Assembly: GCF_000469135.2 (NCBI RefSeq)
Contig: NZ_CP048117.1
Span: forward strand, 2,021,501 to 2,085,500
DNA from: Bacillus sp. SB49
GTDB taxonomy: Bacteria > Bacillota > Bacilli > Bacillales > Halobacillaceae
Direction of reading: 5' to 3'
DNA: 64,000 bases
Numbering within the stretch: the first letter of the stretch is position 1; each line of letters starts with the position of its first letter. The position numbers and the translations under genes are program-made. The notes under the pieces were generated by a model. It searched no databases. It had not been told where the DNA came from and was given only the letters and a program-made list of their open reading frames with translations. Shown here in pieces: positions 43,008-51,532 of the stretch.

Positions 43008-43046
43008 AAAAAAGATCCAGGAACCTGCAGGTTCCTGGATCTTTTT
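43008..43046 (+). terminator. Strong terminator after the DUF420 gene
   Basis: AAAAAGATCCAGGAACC (43009-43025) pairs perfectly with GGTTCCTGGATCTTTTT (43030-43046) around TGCA. Confidence 0.93.
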
Positions 43047-43125
43047 ATGGGTAGGTTTGAGAAAAATTATATCGGGAAAGTATAAAAGTAGTTACATCTA
43101 TTCTTTTCGTTATAAGGAGCATTCC

Positions 43126-43356
43126 ATGGATATTTTGAAACATATGTTGGAAGAAGGCTATGGTTCCGCCAGGTTTTCCTCTGTCAGCGGGAAAGAATTC
43201 CACGTTGACCTCCATGACTTGATAAGCAGTAAGGAGCTCTTTGATAAGATGGAGATTATTCCACGGGCAATTGAGTATTTCCCCTTTGAAAGGGTCCCAT
43301 ATATCGCCCTCAATGACGGGGAACAATCCTACAAAATTAAACTTATTAAATTATAA
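43126..43356 (+). CDS. Conserved-looking hypothetical protein, 76 residues
   Basis: A 76-residue soluble protein (MDILKHMLEEGYG...) with a TAAGGAG site eight bases upstream. It has a mixed alpha/beta character and ends with a basic stretch. No motif is recognised. It is bracketed by terminators on both sides, so it is a monocistronic unit. Confidence 0.65.
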   Translation: MDILKHMLEEGYGSARFSSVSGKEFHVDLHDLISSKELFDKMEIIPRAIEYFPFERVPYIALNDGEQSYKIKLIKL

Positions 43357-43362
43357 CCATAT

Positions 43363-43400
43363 AAGAAAGCAGACCTTATTCACCGGCCTGCTTTCTTTTT
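43363..43400. terminator. Bidirectional terminator
   Basis: AAGAAAGCAG (43363-43372) pairs with CTGCTTTCTT (43388-43397) around a 15-base loop, with T/A tracts on both strands. It separates the 76-residue gene from the convergent acetyltransferase gene that ends at 43399. Confidence 0.85.
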
Positions 43401-43923
43401 ATTTTCTGCTTATCCAAAACCGCTTGACTACGTTGCCGTCCTCTTCCACGAAGTCTTGGTCTTCCTTCCCCCCATTTTTCAAAATAGCTTTCCAAGACCC
43501 TGTATTCCACTGATCACATACGACAAGGACATCCGTTATCTTCATTTCCCAGGCTTTCTCCAATGAAAGGCGCAGTAATGTCGTTGCATAACCATTCCTT
43601 CTTTCCGAAGGTCGGATACCATATCCTATATGACCGCCTTCTTTTCTCAGACGATCTGTCAATTTGTGGCGTATGTTGGTAACACCGATTATTCGTTCTT
43701 GTTTATCCATCATCCAATAGGTGGTGTCCGGTACCCACCCGGGAGGAAGATAGACTCCTCGTTCATTATTTTCCAGGAATTCTATCATCTCGTCAAAAGC
43801 ATACGGATCTTTCTCTATGACCCATGGTATCATCGTTTCTCCACTTTCCAGCCATTCCTTATAATAATTTATGTAAGCATCCTTCCACTTCAAGGCAGGC
43901 TTCACCAGAGTCATTTCACTCAT
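43399..43923 (-). CDS. GNAT acetyltransferase
   Basis: A 174-residue GNAT protein. The acetyl-CoA loop is RPSERRNGYATTLLRL, and the segment GVYLPPGWVPDTTYWMMD is typical of a subgroup found in Bacilli (YokL-like). Substrate unknown. Its start overlaps the end of the next acetyltransferase gene by four bases, so the two are cotranscribed. Confidence 0.85.
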   Translation of the reverse strand: MSEMTLVKPALKWKDAYINYYKEWLESGETMIPWVIEKDPYAFDEMIEFLENNERGVYLPPGWVPDTTYWMMDKQERIIGVTNIRHKLTDRLRKEGGHIGYGIRPSERRNGYATTLLRLSLEKAWEMKITDVLVVCDQWNTGSWKAILKNGGKEDQDFVEEDGNVVKRFWISRK

Positions 43924-44396
43924 CTTTCCCCATCTCCTTTCACCAAAACGATTTCATCCAAAATTGGTATCCCTGTAGAAGAAAAGCGGGGGATGGATGG
44001 TTTTACTAATCTCGCTTTTTCAACCGCTCCTCTAACGACGGACTTCAATCGGAAGCCTCTGCGCTGATAGAAACGGATAGCATGAATATTTTCATTTGTC
44101 GTGATTACCTTAATCCTTCGACCATCTGCTACACTCTCGACTCTATCAATCAGAAGAGAACCTATCCCTCTTCCTTCCCTCAAGCTGTCCAGAGATACGA
44201 TTTCCACTTCCTCCTCACTCTCCACGTATGTGATGAGACCGATAATTTCTGCTTTTTCCCCCACATATGTGAACCCATCTAACTTCCTGCAATCGTAGAT
44301 CCCGCTTGATACGATCATATATGGACTGTCCCAGTTATCCTTAAAAAAGGAATCCCACTTTCCCTTAGCTGTCTCCTGTTTTTTGTATATATTCAT
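43920..44396 (-). CDS. GNAT acetyltransferase
   Basis: A 158-residue GNAT protein with the loop SLREGRGIGSLLIDRV and a C-terminal AIRFYQRRGFRL. The ATG at 44396 follows CGGAGC by eight bases and is preferred over the longer frame to 44429. It lies upstream of, and overlaps, another acetyltransferase gene. Confidence 0.83.
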   Translation of the reverse strand: MNIYKKQETAKGKWDSFFKDNWDSPYMIVSSGIYDCRKLDGFTYVGEKAEIIGLITYVESEEEVEIVSLDSLREGRGIGSLLIDRVESVADGRRIKVITTNENIHAIRFYQRRGFRLKSVVRGAVEKARLVKPSIPRFSSTGIPILDEIVLVKGDGER

Positions 44397-44415
44397 GAAA
44401 GTGCTCCGTACTTTC

Positions 44416-44847
44416 TCATCTACTCCCAATCTCCTTCAGAAACAGCGATTTATTTTTCGGGGATACTTTAATGGACTCCGCTGTTCCATAGTGAATTTCC
44501 AGGCGGTCAAAGGAAAGGGCAGGTGCCTGAAGTATATCCTTCACTTCCTCCACTCTCCTGATTTGGTCAAGCGGTACACGCTTCCGGAAAGGACCGTAGA
44601 CGATTTTCAACTCCTCGTGATCGATGATATATCGTGTCCCAAAATATATCCAGCCGACGAGCGCACTTATAACAACTGCAAAGATCACCTTGGCAATGTA
44701 AGAATTCGAAAGGCAGGGAATCATAAATACCCCCCACTCCAGTCCGCCTATCGCATCAATAAGTACCACTCCCATTACCAGAACCAAGAAGACGGATAAC
44801 CACTTGCTTTTCTTTGACGCGAATCGAAGGGATTGCTGATTGCTCAT
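44416..44847 (-). CDS. Bacterial PH-domain membrane protein
   Basis: A 143-residue protein with two membrane spans (about 16-34 and 50-68) followed by a PH-like beta domain (RYIIDHEELKIVYGPFRKRVPLDQIRRVEE). The pattern is that of bPH domain proteins of Bacilli. Function unknown. It is 19 bases upstream of the acetyltransferase pair and probably in the same transcript. Confidence 0.8.
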   Translation of the reverse strand: MSNQQSLRFASKKSKWLSVFLVLVMGVVLIDAIGGLEWGVFMIPCLSNSYIAKVIFAVVISALVGWIYFGTRYIIDHEELKIVYGPFRKRVPLDQIRRVEEVKDILQAPALSFDRLEIHYGTAESIKVSPKNKSLFLKEIGSR

Positions 44848-44987
44848 ACCATCTCTCCTTTATGGAAATTTTATACTACTACATTCTACGACCGGACCCC
44901 TGCATACGTTTCAAGAAAAACAACCATTTACAAAAATTAAAATATTCGCTAAGATGAAGGCATCCAAGACAACTGCATAACATGGAA

Positions 44988-45076
44988 CTTGCACTGGGGG
45001 AGCTGCATTTGCGGCTGAGAGGTTTATCCGACCCTTAGCACCCGAACTAGATAATACTAGCGTGGGGAAGTGCAGC
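44988..45076 (+). promoter_or_regulatory. TPP (thi-box) riboswitch aptamer
   Basis: The conserved thi-box elements are present in order: GGGGGAGC, the CTGAGA core (45015-45020), ACCCTT, ACCCGAACTAGATAAT and TAGCGTGGGGAA. Stem P1 is formed by TGCACT (44990-44995) and AGTGCA (45069-45074). It controls the ykoFEDC operon. The 3' side of P1 can also pair with the terminator stem downstream, giving a transcription-attenuation switch. Confidence 0.95.
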
Positions 45077-45126
45077 CTGACTCTCGCGATCAGACTTCTT
45101 TTTTGGCTTTTCTTTTCGATTGTTGG

Positions 45127-45155
45127 ACTGCATTCCCATGGAATGCAGTTTTTTT
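45127..45155 (+). terminator. Riboswitch terminator (expression platform)
   Basis: ACTGCATTCC (45127-45136) and GGAATGCAGT (45140-45149) form a perfect 10-bp stem with a three-base loop and a seven-T tail. The left arm CTGCATTCCC can instead pair with GGGAAGTGCAG (45065-45075) of the aptamer, ten base pairs with one bulge. TPP binding would lock P1 and so let the terminator form. Confidence 0.92.
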
Positions 45156-45179
45156 GTGTTTAAAAAAGGAGGAAATTAT

Positions 45180-45779
45180 ATGACTCAAGTATGTGGAAAT
45201 TCAAAAATTGCCGGCTGCTCTTTTTCTGTCCATCCTATGTGTAATGACTTTCAGGATATGATCATGACAAGCCTTCAACAGACCGACACATCCAAAGTAT
45301 GGATGAAAACGGATCATGTTACGACGACGGTTCGCGGACGTTTGGAACACGTCTTTGACGTAGCCAAAGCCGTCTTTCACCATACCGCCGTCACAGGGGT
45401 TCATGCCGCATTTCAGGGGACGTTTTCCATCGGCTGCCCGGGCGATTCTACTGGTGATGTGTACCTGGATGAAACATCTAACGTGATGAACAGGAATACA
45501 GCAGCTGTCAAACAGGCGGTGGCAGCTAAGTTTTCTCTATACCCTTTAGGTGGAGGTAAGTATATGGAAACGATTTACGAAAAGATTGAAAGGATGAGAG
45601 AACAAGGCATTTCTGTAACACCTGACCACTATTCCACCAGGCTGGAGGGGGATATCCACGACATCTTTCACGGTTTGGAAAACGTGTTTAAGGAAACAGA
45701 GGCCGGTGGATCCTCCCACACCGTGATGACTGTGAGCATTTCTGCAAACAGCCCATCTAAAAAGGAGGAGGAGGAATGA
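45180..45779 (+). CDS. ykoF: YkoF thiamine/HMP-binding protein
   Basis: A 199-residue protein made of two repeats of the same ferredoxin-like fold: residues about 8-95 (AGCSFSVHPMCNDFQDMI) and about 105-190 (KFSLYPLGGGKYMETI). The same repeat layout is known from B. subtilis YkoF, which binds thiamine or its hydroxymethyl-pyrimidine part. The ATG at 45180 follows AGGAGGAAATT. First gene behind the TPP riboswitch; overlaps ykoE by four bases. Confidence 0.94.
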   Translation: MTQVCGNSKIAGCSFSVHPMCNDFQDMIMTSLQQTDTSKVWMKTDHVTTTVRGRLEHVFDVAKAVFHHTAVTGVHAAFQGTFSIGCPGDSTGDVYLDETSNVMNRNTAAVKQAVAAKFSLYPLGGGKYMETIYEKIERMREQGISVTPDHYSTRLEGDIHDIFHGLENVFKETEAGGSSHTVMTVSISANSPSKKEEEE

Positions 45780-46354
45780 AGAACTGGAAATTAAAAGAAA
45801 TCGTCGTCATGTCTGTACTTGCCGTCGTATTCGCTGTTGTTTACTTAGCTTTTCTACCTGTAGGCAAAGTTCTGTCCGGATTAATGGGTCCGATTGGATA
45901 TGACTTCATATATGGAATATGGTTCATTGTCTCCATTATCGCCGCCTACATACTAAGGAAACCAGGCGCTGCATTCTTATCGGAAACCATTGCCGCCACT
46001 GTGGAAATGCTGCTCGGGAATGCGTCCGGACCGATGCTCATTTTGACAGGCGTCATTCAAGGACTTGGGGCAGAGACCGCCTTCGCCATCACCCGTTATA
46101 AGAGTTACCAACTCCTTACACTTATGCTCTCCGGTATGATGGCTGCCGTGTTCAGCTTTTTCTGGGAATATTTCCGCCTGGGGTACAGCGCCTTAAGTAC
46201 GGATTACGTAGCAGCTATGTTCATCATTAGACTTCTAAGTGGAGCTCTCATCTCCGGGCTGGCAGGAAAAGCAATTGCCGATGCCCTTGCCAAAACAGGA
46301 GTGCTGTCAGGATTTGCTCTGGGTAAAGAACGTCGTAGGAAGCGGGCGGCATAA
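45776..46354 (+). CDS. ykoE: YkoE, ECF transporter substrate-specific (S) component
   Basis: A 192-residue protein with six or so spans and the MGPIGYDFIYGIWFIVSII and FLSETIAATVEMLLGN segments typical of YkoE. It is the S component of an ECF transporter for hydroxymethylpyrimidine or thiamine. It overlaps ykoD (one base) and ykoF (four bases). Confidence 0.94.
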   Translation: MKNWKLKEIVVMSVLAVVFAVVYLAFLPVGKVLSGLMGPIGYDFIYGIWFIVSIIAAYILRKPGAAFLSETIAATVEMLLGNASGPMLILTGVIQGLGAETAFAITRYKSYQLLTLMLSGMMAAVFSFFWEYFRLGYSALSTDYVAAMFIIRLLSGALISGLAGKAIADALAKTGVLSGFALGKERRRKRAA

Positions 46355-47979
46355 TGAAAATGATTTTTGAAGTTGACCATTTATCGTTGACTTATGACCA
46401 ACACCCGCAGCCGGTACTTAAGGATATAAACTTAAATGTCGCACAAGGAGACAGCGTTTTGGTACTTGGTCCAAGTGGCTCGGGAAAAAGTTCCCTGGTG
46501 CATTGCCTGACGGGACTTTATCCTGAAGAACTTGACGGCACCATGACCGGTACCGTCAAGATAGCAGGAAAAGATGCGTGCACCTATAAACCGGGAGAAG
46601 CAGCAAAAAAAGTAGGCGTCGTATTTCAGGATCCTGAAACGCAGTTTTGTATGCTTACAGTAGAGGAGGAAGTAGCTTTTGGTCTTGAGAATTTAGCCGT
46701 ACCTCCTTCGCAAATGCAGGATCTTATCGAACAGGCGCTCTCCTGGGTTGGTCTGGAACAATACAAGAAAGAAAAAATCCACGTCCTTTCCGGCGGCCAG
46801 AAGCAGAAACTGGCTCTTGCCTGTACACTCGTAATGGAGCCGGATGTGCTGATATTAGATGAACCAACAGCGAATCTGGACCCGGTTTCGGCTAGAGAAT
46901 TCATCGAGATCCTCTCAGAAATAAAGCGTAAGCGTAAACTGACTTTAGTAGTCATCGAACACCGGTTGGAAGGCTGGCTTTCTCTTCTTACACGCGTAAT
47001 CGTCCTTGAGAAAGATGGACATATGTTTAGTGAGGGACCACTTCTGGAAAATTTGAAAACCTATGGGCCTACCTTGATGAAAGAAGGCGTCTGGCTCCCC
47101 TACTCTGCCCGCACTGCCATGGCTCTTGGATGGAAGGGAAAGCTACCGCTGAGCATAGATGAGTATGTATCGCTGCCAATTCCTTTACCAGCTCCCGAAA
47201 TAAAAAAGCCGGCGACTGAGGGAACGCTATTGTCAGCAAATAACGTGGCATGGAAAGAAGTCCTTCATAATATCCATTTGGATATCCATCCTGAGGAATG
47301 GGTAGCCGTCGTTGGAGCGAACGGAAGTGGAAAAAGCAGTCTTTCCAAGCTTTTAGCGGGTATTATAAAGCCGTCCAACGGAGATGTTGCTTTCAAAGGA
47401 AGATCGATCACACGCTGGAAAGAGAAGCTTCTTCGCCGCGAAATCGGTTATGTTTTTCAAAATCCCGAACACCAATTCATAACAGATTCTGTATTTGAGG
47501 AAGTGTCCTACAGTTTGAAAGAGCGAGAAATGGATGAACAAGAGACGAAGGAAATAGTCCGGAAGACGCTTCGACTCTGTCAATTGGAAGGCTTGGAACA
47601 TTCTCATCCATTCCTTTTGAGTCAAGGACAGAAACGGAGACTCAGTGTCGCCACCATGCTCGTTTTGGATGTCAATCTACTTATTTTGGACGAGCCGACA
47701 TTCGGTCAGGATGCTGGTTCTACCGAAAGTCTTATGCAGATCCTGAAAGAAAAACACGACCAGGGCACCTCCATCATCATGATCACTCATGACATGGAGC
47801 TTGTCGACCGTTTTGCAACAAGGACCATCGTTATCCAGGAAGGCGGTATTCAATGGGACGGACCTACGGAAGAACTATGGGAAATAGAATCATTGGAAGA
47901 TTACCATTTGGAAACACCCCCGAGGCTGAAACTGACATCCTCAAGGGACGCAAAGGAGCGGACTCATGTCTTTTCATAA
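46354..47979 (+). CDS. ykoD: YkoD, double ABC ATPase of the ECF thiamine-precursor transporter
   Basis: A 541-residue protein with two complete ATPase halves. The Walker A motifs are GPSGSGKSS (about 35-43) and GANGSGKSS (about 327-335); the signature motifs LSGGQKQ and LSQGQKR and Walker B segments ILDEPT are all present. It powers the YkoE/YkoC transporter in place of separate EcfA1 and EcfA2 subunits. It overlaps ykoC by 14 bases. Confidence 0.95.
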   Translation: MKMIFEVDHLSLTYDQHPQPVLKDINLNVAQGDSVLVLGPSGSGKSSLVHCLTGLYPEELDGTMTGTVKIAGKDACTYKPGEAAKKVGVVFQDPETQFCMLTVEEEVAFGLENLAVPPSQMQDLIEQALSWVGLEQYKKEKIHVLSGGQKQKLALACTLVMEPDVLILDEPTANLDPVSAREFIEILSEIKRKRKLTLVVIEHRLEGWLSLLTRVIVLEKDGHMFSEGPLLENLKTYGPTLMKEGVWLPYSARTAMALGWKGKLPLSIDEYVSLPIPLPAPEIKKPATEGTLLSANNVAWKEVLHNIHLDIHPEEWVAVVGANGSGKSSLSKLLAGIIKPSNGDVAFKGRSITRWKEKLLRREIGYVFQNPEHQFITDSVFEEVSYSLKEREMDEQETKEIVRKTLRLCQLEGLEHSHPFLLSQGQKRRLSVATMLVLDVNLLILDEPTFGQDAGSTESLMQILKEKHDQGTSIIMITHDMELVDRFATRTIVIQEGGIQWDGPTEELWEIESLEDYHLETPPRLKLTSSRDAKERTHVFS

Positions 47980-48703
47980 CGTTAACCCGACAGTGAAAGC
48001 ATTGACGATCCTCGCCGTTGTCTTCGTGCTGGCTTTACGATACGATCCTGTCACCCCGGCGGTTTTCTCTGCTGCAACAATTGCCGTCACTTTTTTGTTC
48101 GGAAATGTAAATAAGAAGTTGTATGTGATCTATTTAATGATATTTTCCATCTTCGCCTTTGGGATGTTATGGACAACCATCGCATTCGCGGACGTTCCTG
48201 CAGATGCTAAGGAAACGGTTTCCTTGTTCGGATGGGTCGTCCCAAAAGAAGATTGGCTAATGGCATTATCTTTATCCTTCCGCATCATCGCATTTGCATC
48301 GCTTTCCTTATTGTTTGTCTTTACGACAAATATGGTGGAGTTTTTATTAAGCTTGATGCAGCAGCTTCGGCTGCCACCAAAACTCGCCTATGGCATTTTG
48401 GCAGGCTACCGCTTTCTTCCCATGATGAAGGACGAATTCCAACAAATCCGTGCAGCCCACCGGATCCGGGGCATCGAATACGCTTCCAGCCTGCAAGGAA
48501 GATGGATGCAATACCAACGTTATCTCATACCTCTACTAGCAGGAGCCATCCGAAAGGCAGAACGTACGGCTGTCGCAATGGAATCCAAAGGGTTTACAGG
48601 TAGTTGGAATCGTACCTTTTACAGACCCATGACTATCCGTAAGAAAGATTGGATGTTTCCGCTCCTCATGACGGCCATCCTTATGGGATCGATTCTCATA
48701 TAG
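47966..48703 (+). CDS. ykoC: YkoC, ECF transporter T component
   Basis: A 245-residue EcfT-type membrane protein with five to six spans. The coupling helices carry the conserved AHRIRGIE and AVAMESKGFTG motifs (ARG/ARS-type). It joins the YkoE substrate component to the YkoD ATPase. The operon ends with a strong terminator 20 bases downstream. Confidence 0.94.
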   Translation: MSFHNVNPTVKALTILAVVFVLALRYDPVTPAVFSAATIAVTFLFGNVNKKLYVIYLMIFSIFAFGMLWTTIAFADVPADAKETVSLFGWVVPKEDWLMALSLSFRIIAFASLSLLFVFTTNMVEFLLSLMQQLRLPPKLAYGILAGYRFLPMMKDEFQQIRAAHRIRGIEYASSLQGRWMQYQRYLIPLLAGAIRKAERTAVAMESKGFTGSWNRTFYRPMTIRKKDWMFPLLMTAILMGSILI

Positions 48704-48723
48704 GTAAATGATCATTCCCACTC

Positions 48724-48772
48724 CTAAAGAAAATCCGAACGACCAATTCAGGTCTGTTCGGATTTTCTTTAG
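48724..48772 (+). terminator. Terminator of the ykoFEDC operon
   Basis: CTAAAGAAAATCCGAAC (48724-48740) pairs perfectly over 17 bp with the arm at 48756-48772 (GTTCGGATTTTCTTTAG). It can serve both strands, although the convergent hydrolase gene ends at 48805. Confidence 0.92.
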
Positions 48773-48804
48773 TGTTATATTTCCTGGTTGGGACATGCAT
48801 TTGC

Positions 48805-49530
48805 TTACTCTTCCATGTCCTGTATCCAGTCCGTCATATCGTTTATAATGATGTCCTGCTGCTCCCATACGGTTATTTCAGCTTCCTTATCTCCTTTTTG
48901 AGGACCGTAAACACCAAACTGACCGTGATTACCACCAGGTATTTCCTTCCAAGTCGTCTGATTGGAAAGCAGCTGTTTTGTCTCTTCGACCTTATCAAGC
49001 GTCGTCAGTCCATCCCTCTCCCCGTATATCGAAAGGATGGGAAAGTCCGTTCCGGACAAATCATCTCCGGCAGGGTAGGAGGCCAGTAAAATTAACCCGT
49101 CGACCTCATTCATATTCCTGGAGGCAAAAGATGCAGCTGCGACCCCCCCAAGGGAATGACCGCCAACATACCAGTGCTTAACATTCGGATAGTCATCGAT
49201 CAATTGCTCTGCTTTATCGCTGTCCAACATGGCAAGATTAAGGGTGACTTCAGGAATTCCTGTTACATATCCATCATCTGCTAAATTTTCGGCAATATAG
49301 CTGTATGCTTCCGGCTCTACTTTCGCTCCTGGATAAAGGACGATTCCTCCTTTGACGGCACCTTGCGGAATGTAAGTGATCCACCCATCTATACGGGACG
49401 GAATTTCCGTCCTTTCTTTCAATTCCGGAGATGCTTTATATGTCTGCTGTGTCCAAATCAGAAAAGCTGCTACTCCAGCTGCAGCTAAGACAAGAAGACT
49501 AATACCAATATATTTCCACCTTTTCTTCAT
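48805..49530 (-). CDS. Membrane-anchored alpha/beta hydrolase
   Basis: A 241-residue protein with an N-terminal membrane span (8-26) and an alpha/beta-hydrolase domain. The nucleophile elbow is GGHSLGG (S126), with an Asp in SIYGERDG and a His in GGNHGQFG. It fits the 'alpha/beta hydrolase family' PF12695 group; the substrate is unknown. The ATG at 49530 follows GGTGGAGGGTAT; the longer frame to 49629 has no site. Confidence 0.85.
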   Translation of the reverse strand: MKKRWKYIGISLLVLAAAGVAAFLIWTQQTYKASPELKERTEIPSRIDGWITYIPQGAVKGGIVLYPGAKVEPEAYSYIAENLADDGYVTGIPEVTLNLAMLDSDKAEQLIDDYPNVKHWYVGGHSLGGVAAASFASRNMNEVDGLILLASYPAGDDLSGTDFPILSIYGERDGLTTLDKVEETKQLLSNQTTWKEIPGGNHGQFGVYGPQKGDKEAEITVWEQQDIIINDMTDWIQDMEE

Positions 49531-49729
49531 ATACCCTCCACCTTCATCTGTACCTTGGATTAATAGAATGATTCTATAAGATATAGATGGAGATTGTCCA
49601 GTTGGAAGATGGTTTGATATTAACCCCAATTGGTTATGCTTATGGATGATCCATTATTTTAAGAACCACTGAACAAGGAGCCGCATACGTTTGGTAAGAG
49701 ATGCAATGAATCATAAAGGAGGTCACCAT

Positions 49730-50263
49730 ATGGCTGATATCACCCTTGGAGATCCTGCTCCAAATTTCTACCTTCCCTCTGTAGATGGAAGTAATTTTCT
49801 CTTTGAAACACAGCGGAAACACTATGAAGAATCGTGGCATCTCATTGTTTTCTTTCGCGGGTCCTGGTGCCCTGTGTGTATAGAAACCCTTAAGGAACTG
49901 GAAGTGTACCATGCAGAGCTTCATAAGAACGATATACAAGTAACTGCCATAAGCGCAGAGCCTTTGAATAAATTGAAAAGAATGAAGGAAAAAGAGAACC
50001 TGACATTCCCTGTTCTATCCGATGAATTCTTTTCCGTTCTCGACGCTTTCGGTGTCTACATTCATAAGACAGGAGCCCCCTATGAAGATCACGGCGCGCA
50101 TGGCGAACCAGCATACTTTCTTTTCAATAAAGGCGGGACGCTTATGTACCAGCAGAAACAGACAGGTCCATTCGGGCGCCCTTCTCCAGAAGCAATCTTA
50201 CAGACCGCTGCATTGATCCGAAGTCATATGAAGACTACGCCTCCAAAAGAAGAAAGTGGATAA
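49730..50263 (+). CDS. Peroxiredoxin-like protein (AhpC/TSA family)
   Basis: A 177-residue thioredoxin-fold protein. The active-site motif is FFRGSWCPVC (C47 and C50), followed by a conserved Arg region and the cis-Pro segment HGEPAYFLF. The CxxC form is seen in redoxin-domain proteins that act as atypical peroxiredoxins or thiol oxidoreductases. AAAGGAGGTCACC precedes the ATG at 49730. Confidence 0.85.
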   Translation: MADITLGDPAPNFYLPSVDGSNFLFETQRKHYEESWHLIVFFRGSWCPVCIETLKELEVYHAELHKNDIQVTAISAEPLNKLKRMKEKENLTFPVLSDEFFSVLDAFGVYIHKTGAPYEDHGAHGEPAYFLFNKGGTLMYQQKQTGPFGRPSPEAILQTAALIRSHMKTTPPKEESG

Positions 50264-50346
50264 TTAATAAATCAACTTCAGAAGCTTTCTGAACACGGAA
50301 TGAATTAAGCATGTGAATGGTCCAAAAAGAATGCCCATTTTCTGTG

Positions 50347-51516
50347 CTATTGGTAGGAAGGAAGAGTATCTGGAAAGGACCTCCAATCCATCTGCATCTC
50401 TTCCTCACTCAGCAGACATCCATCCAGTTCCTTTTGAATGGTTTCCTTGTCCATATTTGCACCAATGAATACCAGCTCCGTCAATCGATCCCCATGCATA
50501 GTATCCCACTCATCATAGAGAGCCGGATCTTCTTCCAACAAAGCAGACTGCTCCTCTGCGGGGTAGGACGCTATCCAGGAACCTGCCTTCTGGATGGATA
50601 AAGACGGGCCGGCCTGGGAAAGCAGACCAATGGCTTCATTCCTGGAAGCAAGCCAGAAAAAACCTTTAGAACGGATGACTGTATCCGGCCATTTCTCGAG
50701 CCATTGATGGAACCTTTCCGGATGGAAGGGTCTTTTCCTTTTATAAAGAAACGATGCGATTCCGTATTCCTCCGTTTCCGGCACGTGTACTTCATTCAAT
50801 TCTTTGATCCAGCCTGCAGACTGACTGGCCTGCTCCCAATCAAATGAATAAGTACCCCACACTTCTTTTACATCCAGTTTCCCAAAGGATGTTTCGACAA
50901 TTTTGGCATCCGGGTTCAATCGACGCAACACGGCAGAAAGATACTCCCTGTCTTCATCCCTAACAAGATCCACTTTATTGACGACGATTACGTTGGCAAA
51001 CTCGACTTGGTCTATTAGTAAATCGATTACTTCCCGCTCATCCTCCTGACCTGACCCTTCCCCTTTGTCTATCAGTGACTCGCCAGATTGATAATCATGC
51101 CAGAAGCGATAGGCATCAACAACTGTGACCATCGTATCCAGTCTGCAGATAGAATTCAAATCAATTCCAGTTTCCTCATCTTTATAAGTGAATGTCTGTG
51201 CGACGGGGATAGGTTCGGAAATTCCTGTCGATTCAATGATAATATAATCGATATCCAATTTAGTTAATTTTTCCACTTCTATAATAAGATCTTCTCTTAA
51301 TGTGCAGCAGATGCACCCATTTTGAAGTTCCACCAATTTTTCCTGCGTGCGCTTAAACGCCCCGTGTTTAATCAAAGAAGCATCTATATTCACTTCACTC
51401 ATATCATTCACGATAACGGCTGCTTTGACCCCTTCTTTATTATGCAGAATATGGTTTAAAACTGTAGTTTTACCCGAACCTAAGAAACCGCTTAATACCG
51501 TAACAGGTACTCTCAT
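50347..51516 (-). CDS. zagA: CobW/COG0523 GTPase, ZagA (YciC)-like zinc metallochaperone
   Basis: A 389-residue G3E GTPase. It has Walker A GFLGSGKT (10-17), the metal motif GCICC (C68, C70, C71), the VVNKVDLV guanine motif and a C-terminal CobW_C domain. The CxCC type linked to Zur regulation delivers zinc to proteins under zinc shortage. It is third in an operon with the zinc-free S14 protein, and Zur-like boxes lie upstream of that operon. Confidence 0.9.
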   Translation of the reverse strand: MRVPVTVLSGFLGSGKTTVLNHILHNKEGVKAAVIVNDMSEVNIDASLIKHGAFKRTQEKLVELQNGCICCTLREDLIIEVEKLTKLDIDYIIIESTGISEPIPVAQTFTYKDEETGIDLNSICRLDTMVTVVDAYRFWHDYQSGESLIDKGEGSGQEDEREVIDLLIDQVEFANVIVVNKVDLVRDEDREYLSAVLRRLNPDAKIVETSFGKLDVKEVWGTYSFDWEQASQSAGWIKELNEVHVPETEEYGIASFLYKRKRPFHPERFHQWLEKWPDTVIRSKGFFWLASRNEAIGLLSQAGPSLSIQKAGSWIASYPAEEQSALLEEDPALYDEWDTMHGDRLTELVFIGANMDKETIQKELDGCLLSEEEMQMDWRSFPDTLPSYQ

Positions 51517-51532
51517 TCATCCTTTTCCTTTC

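Noticed and set aside
45077-45093. CTGACTCTCGCGATCAG hairpin as the main riboswitch terminator
   Set aside because: Its stem is only about four base pairs and the T run comes several bases later; the hairpin at 45127-45155 is far stronger and pairs with the aptamer.
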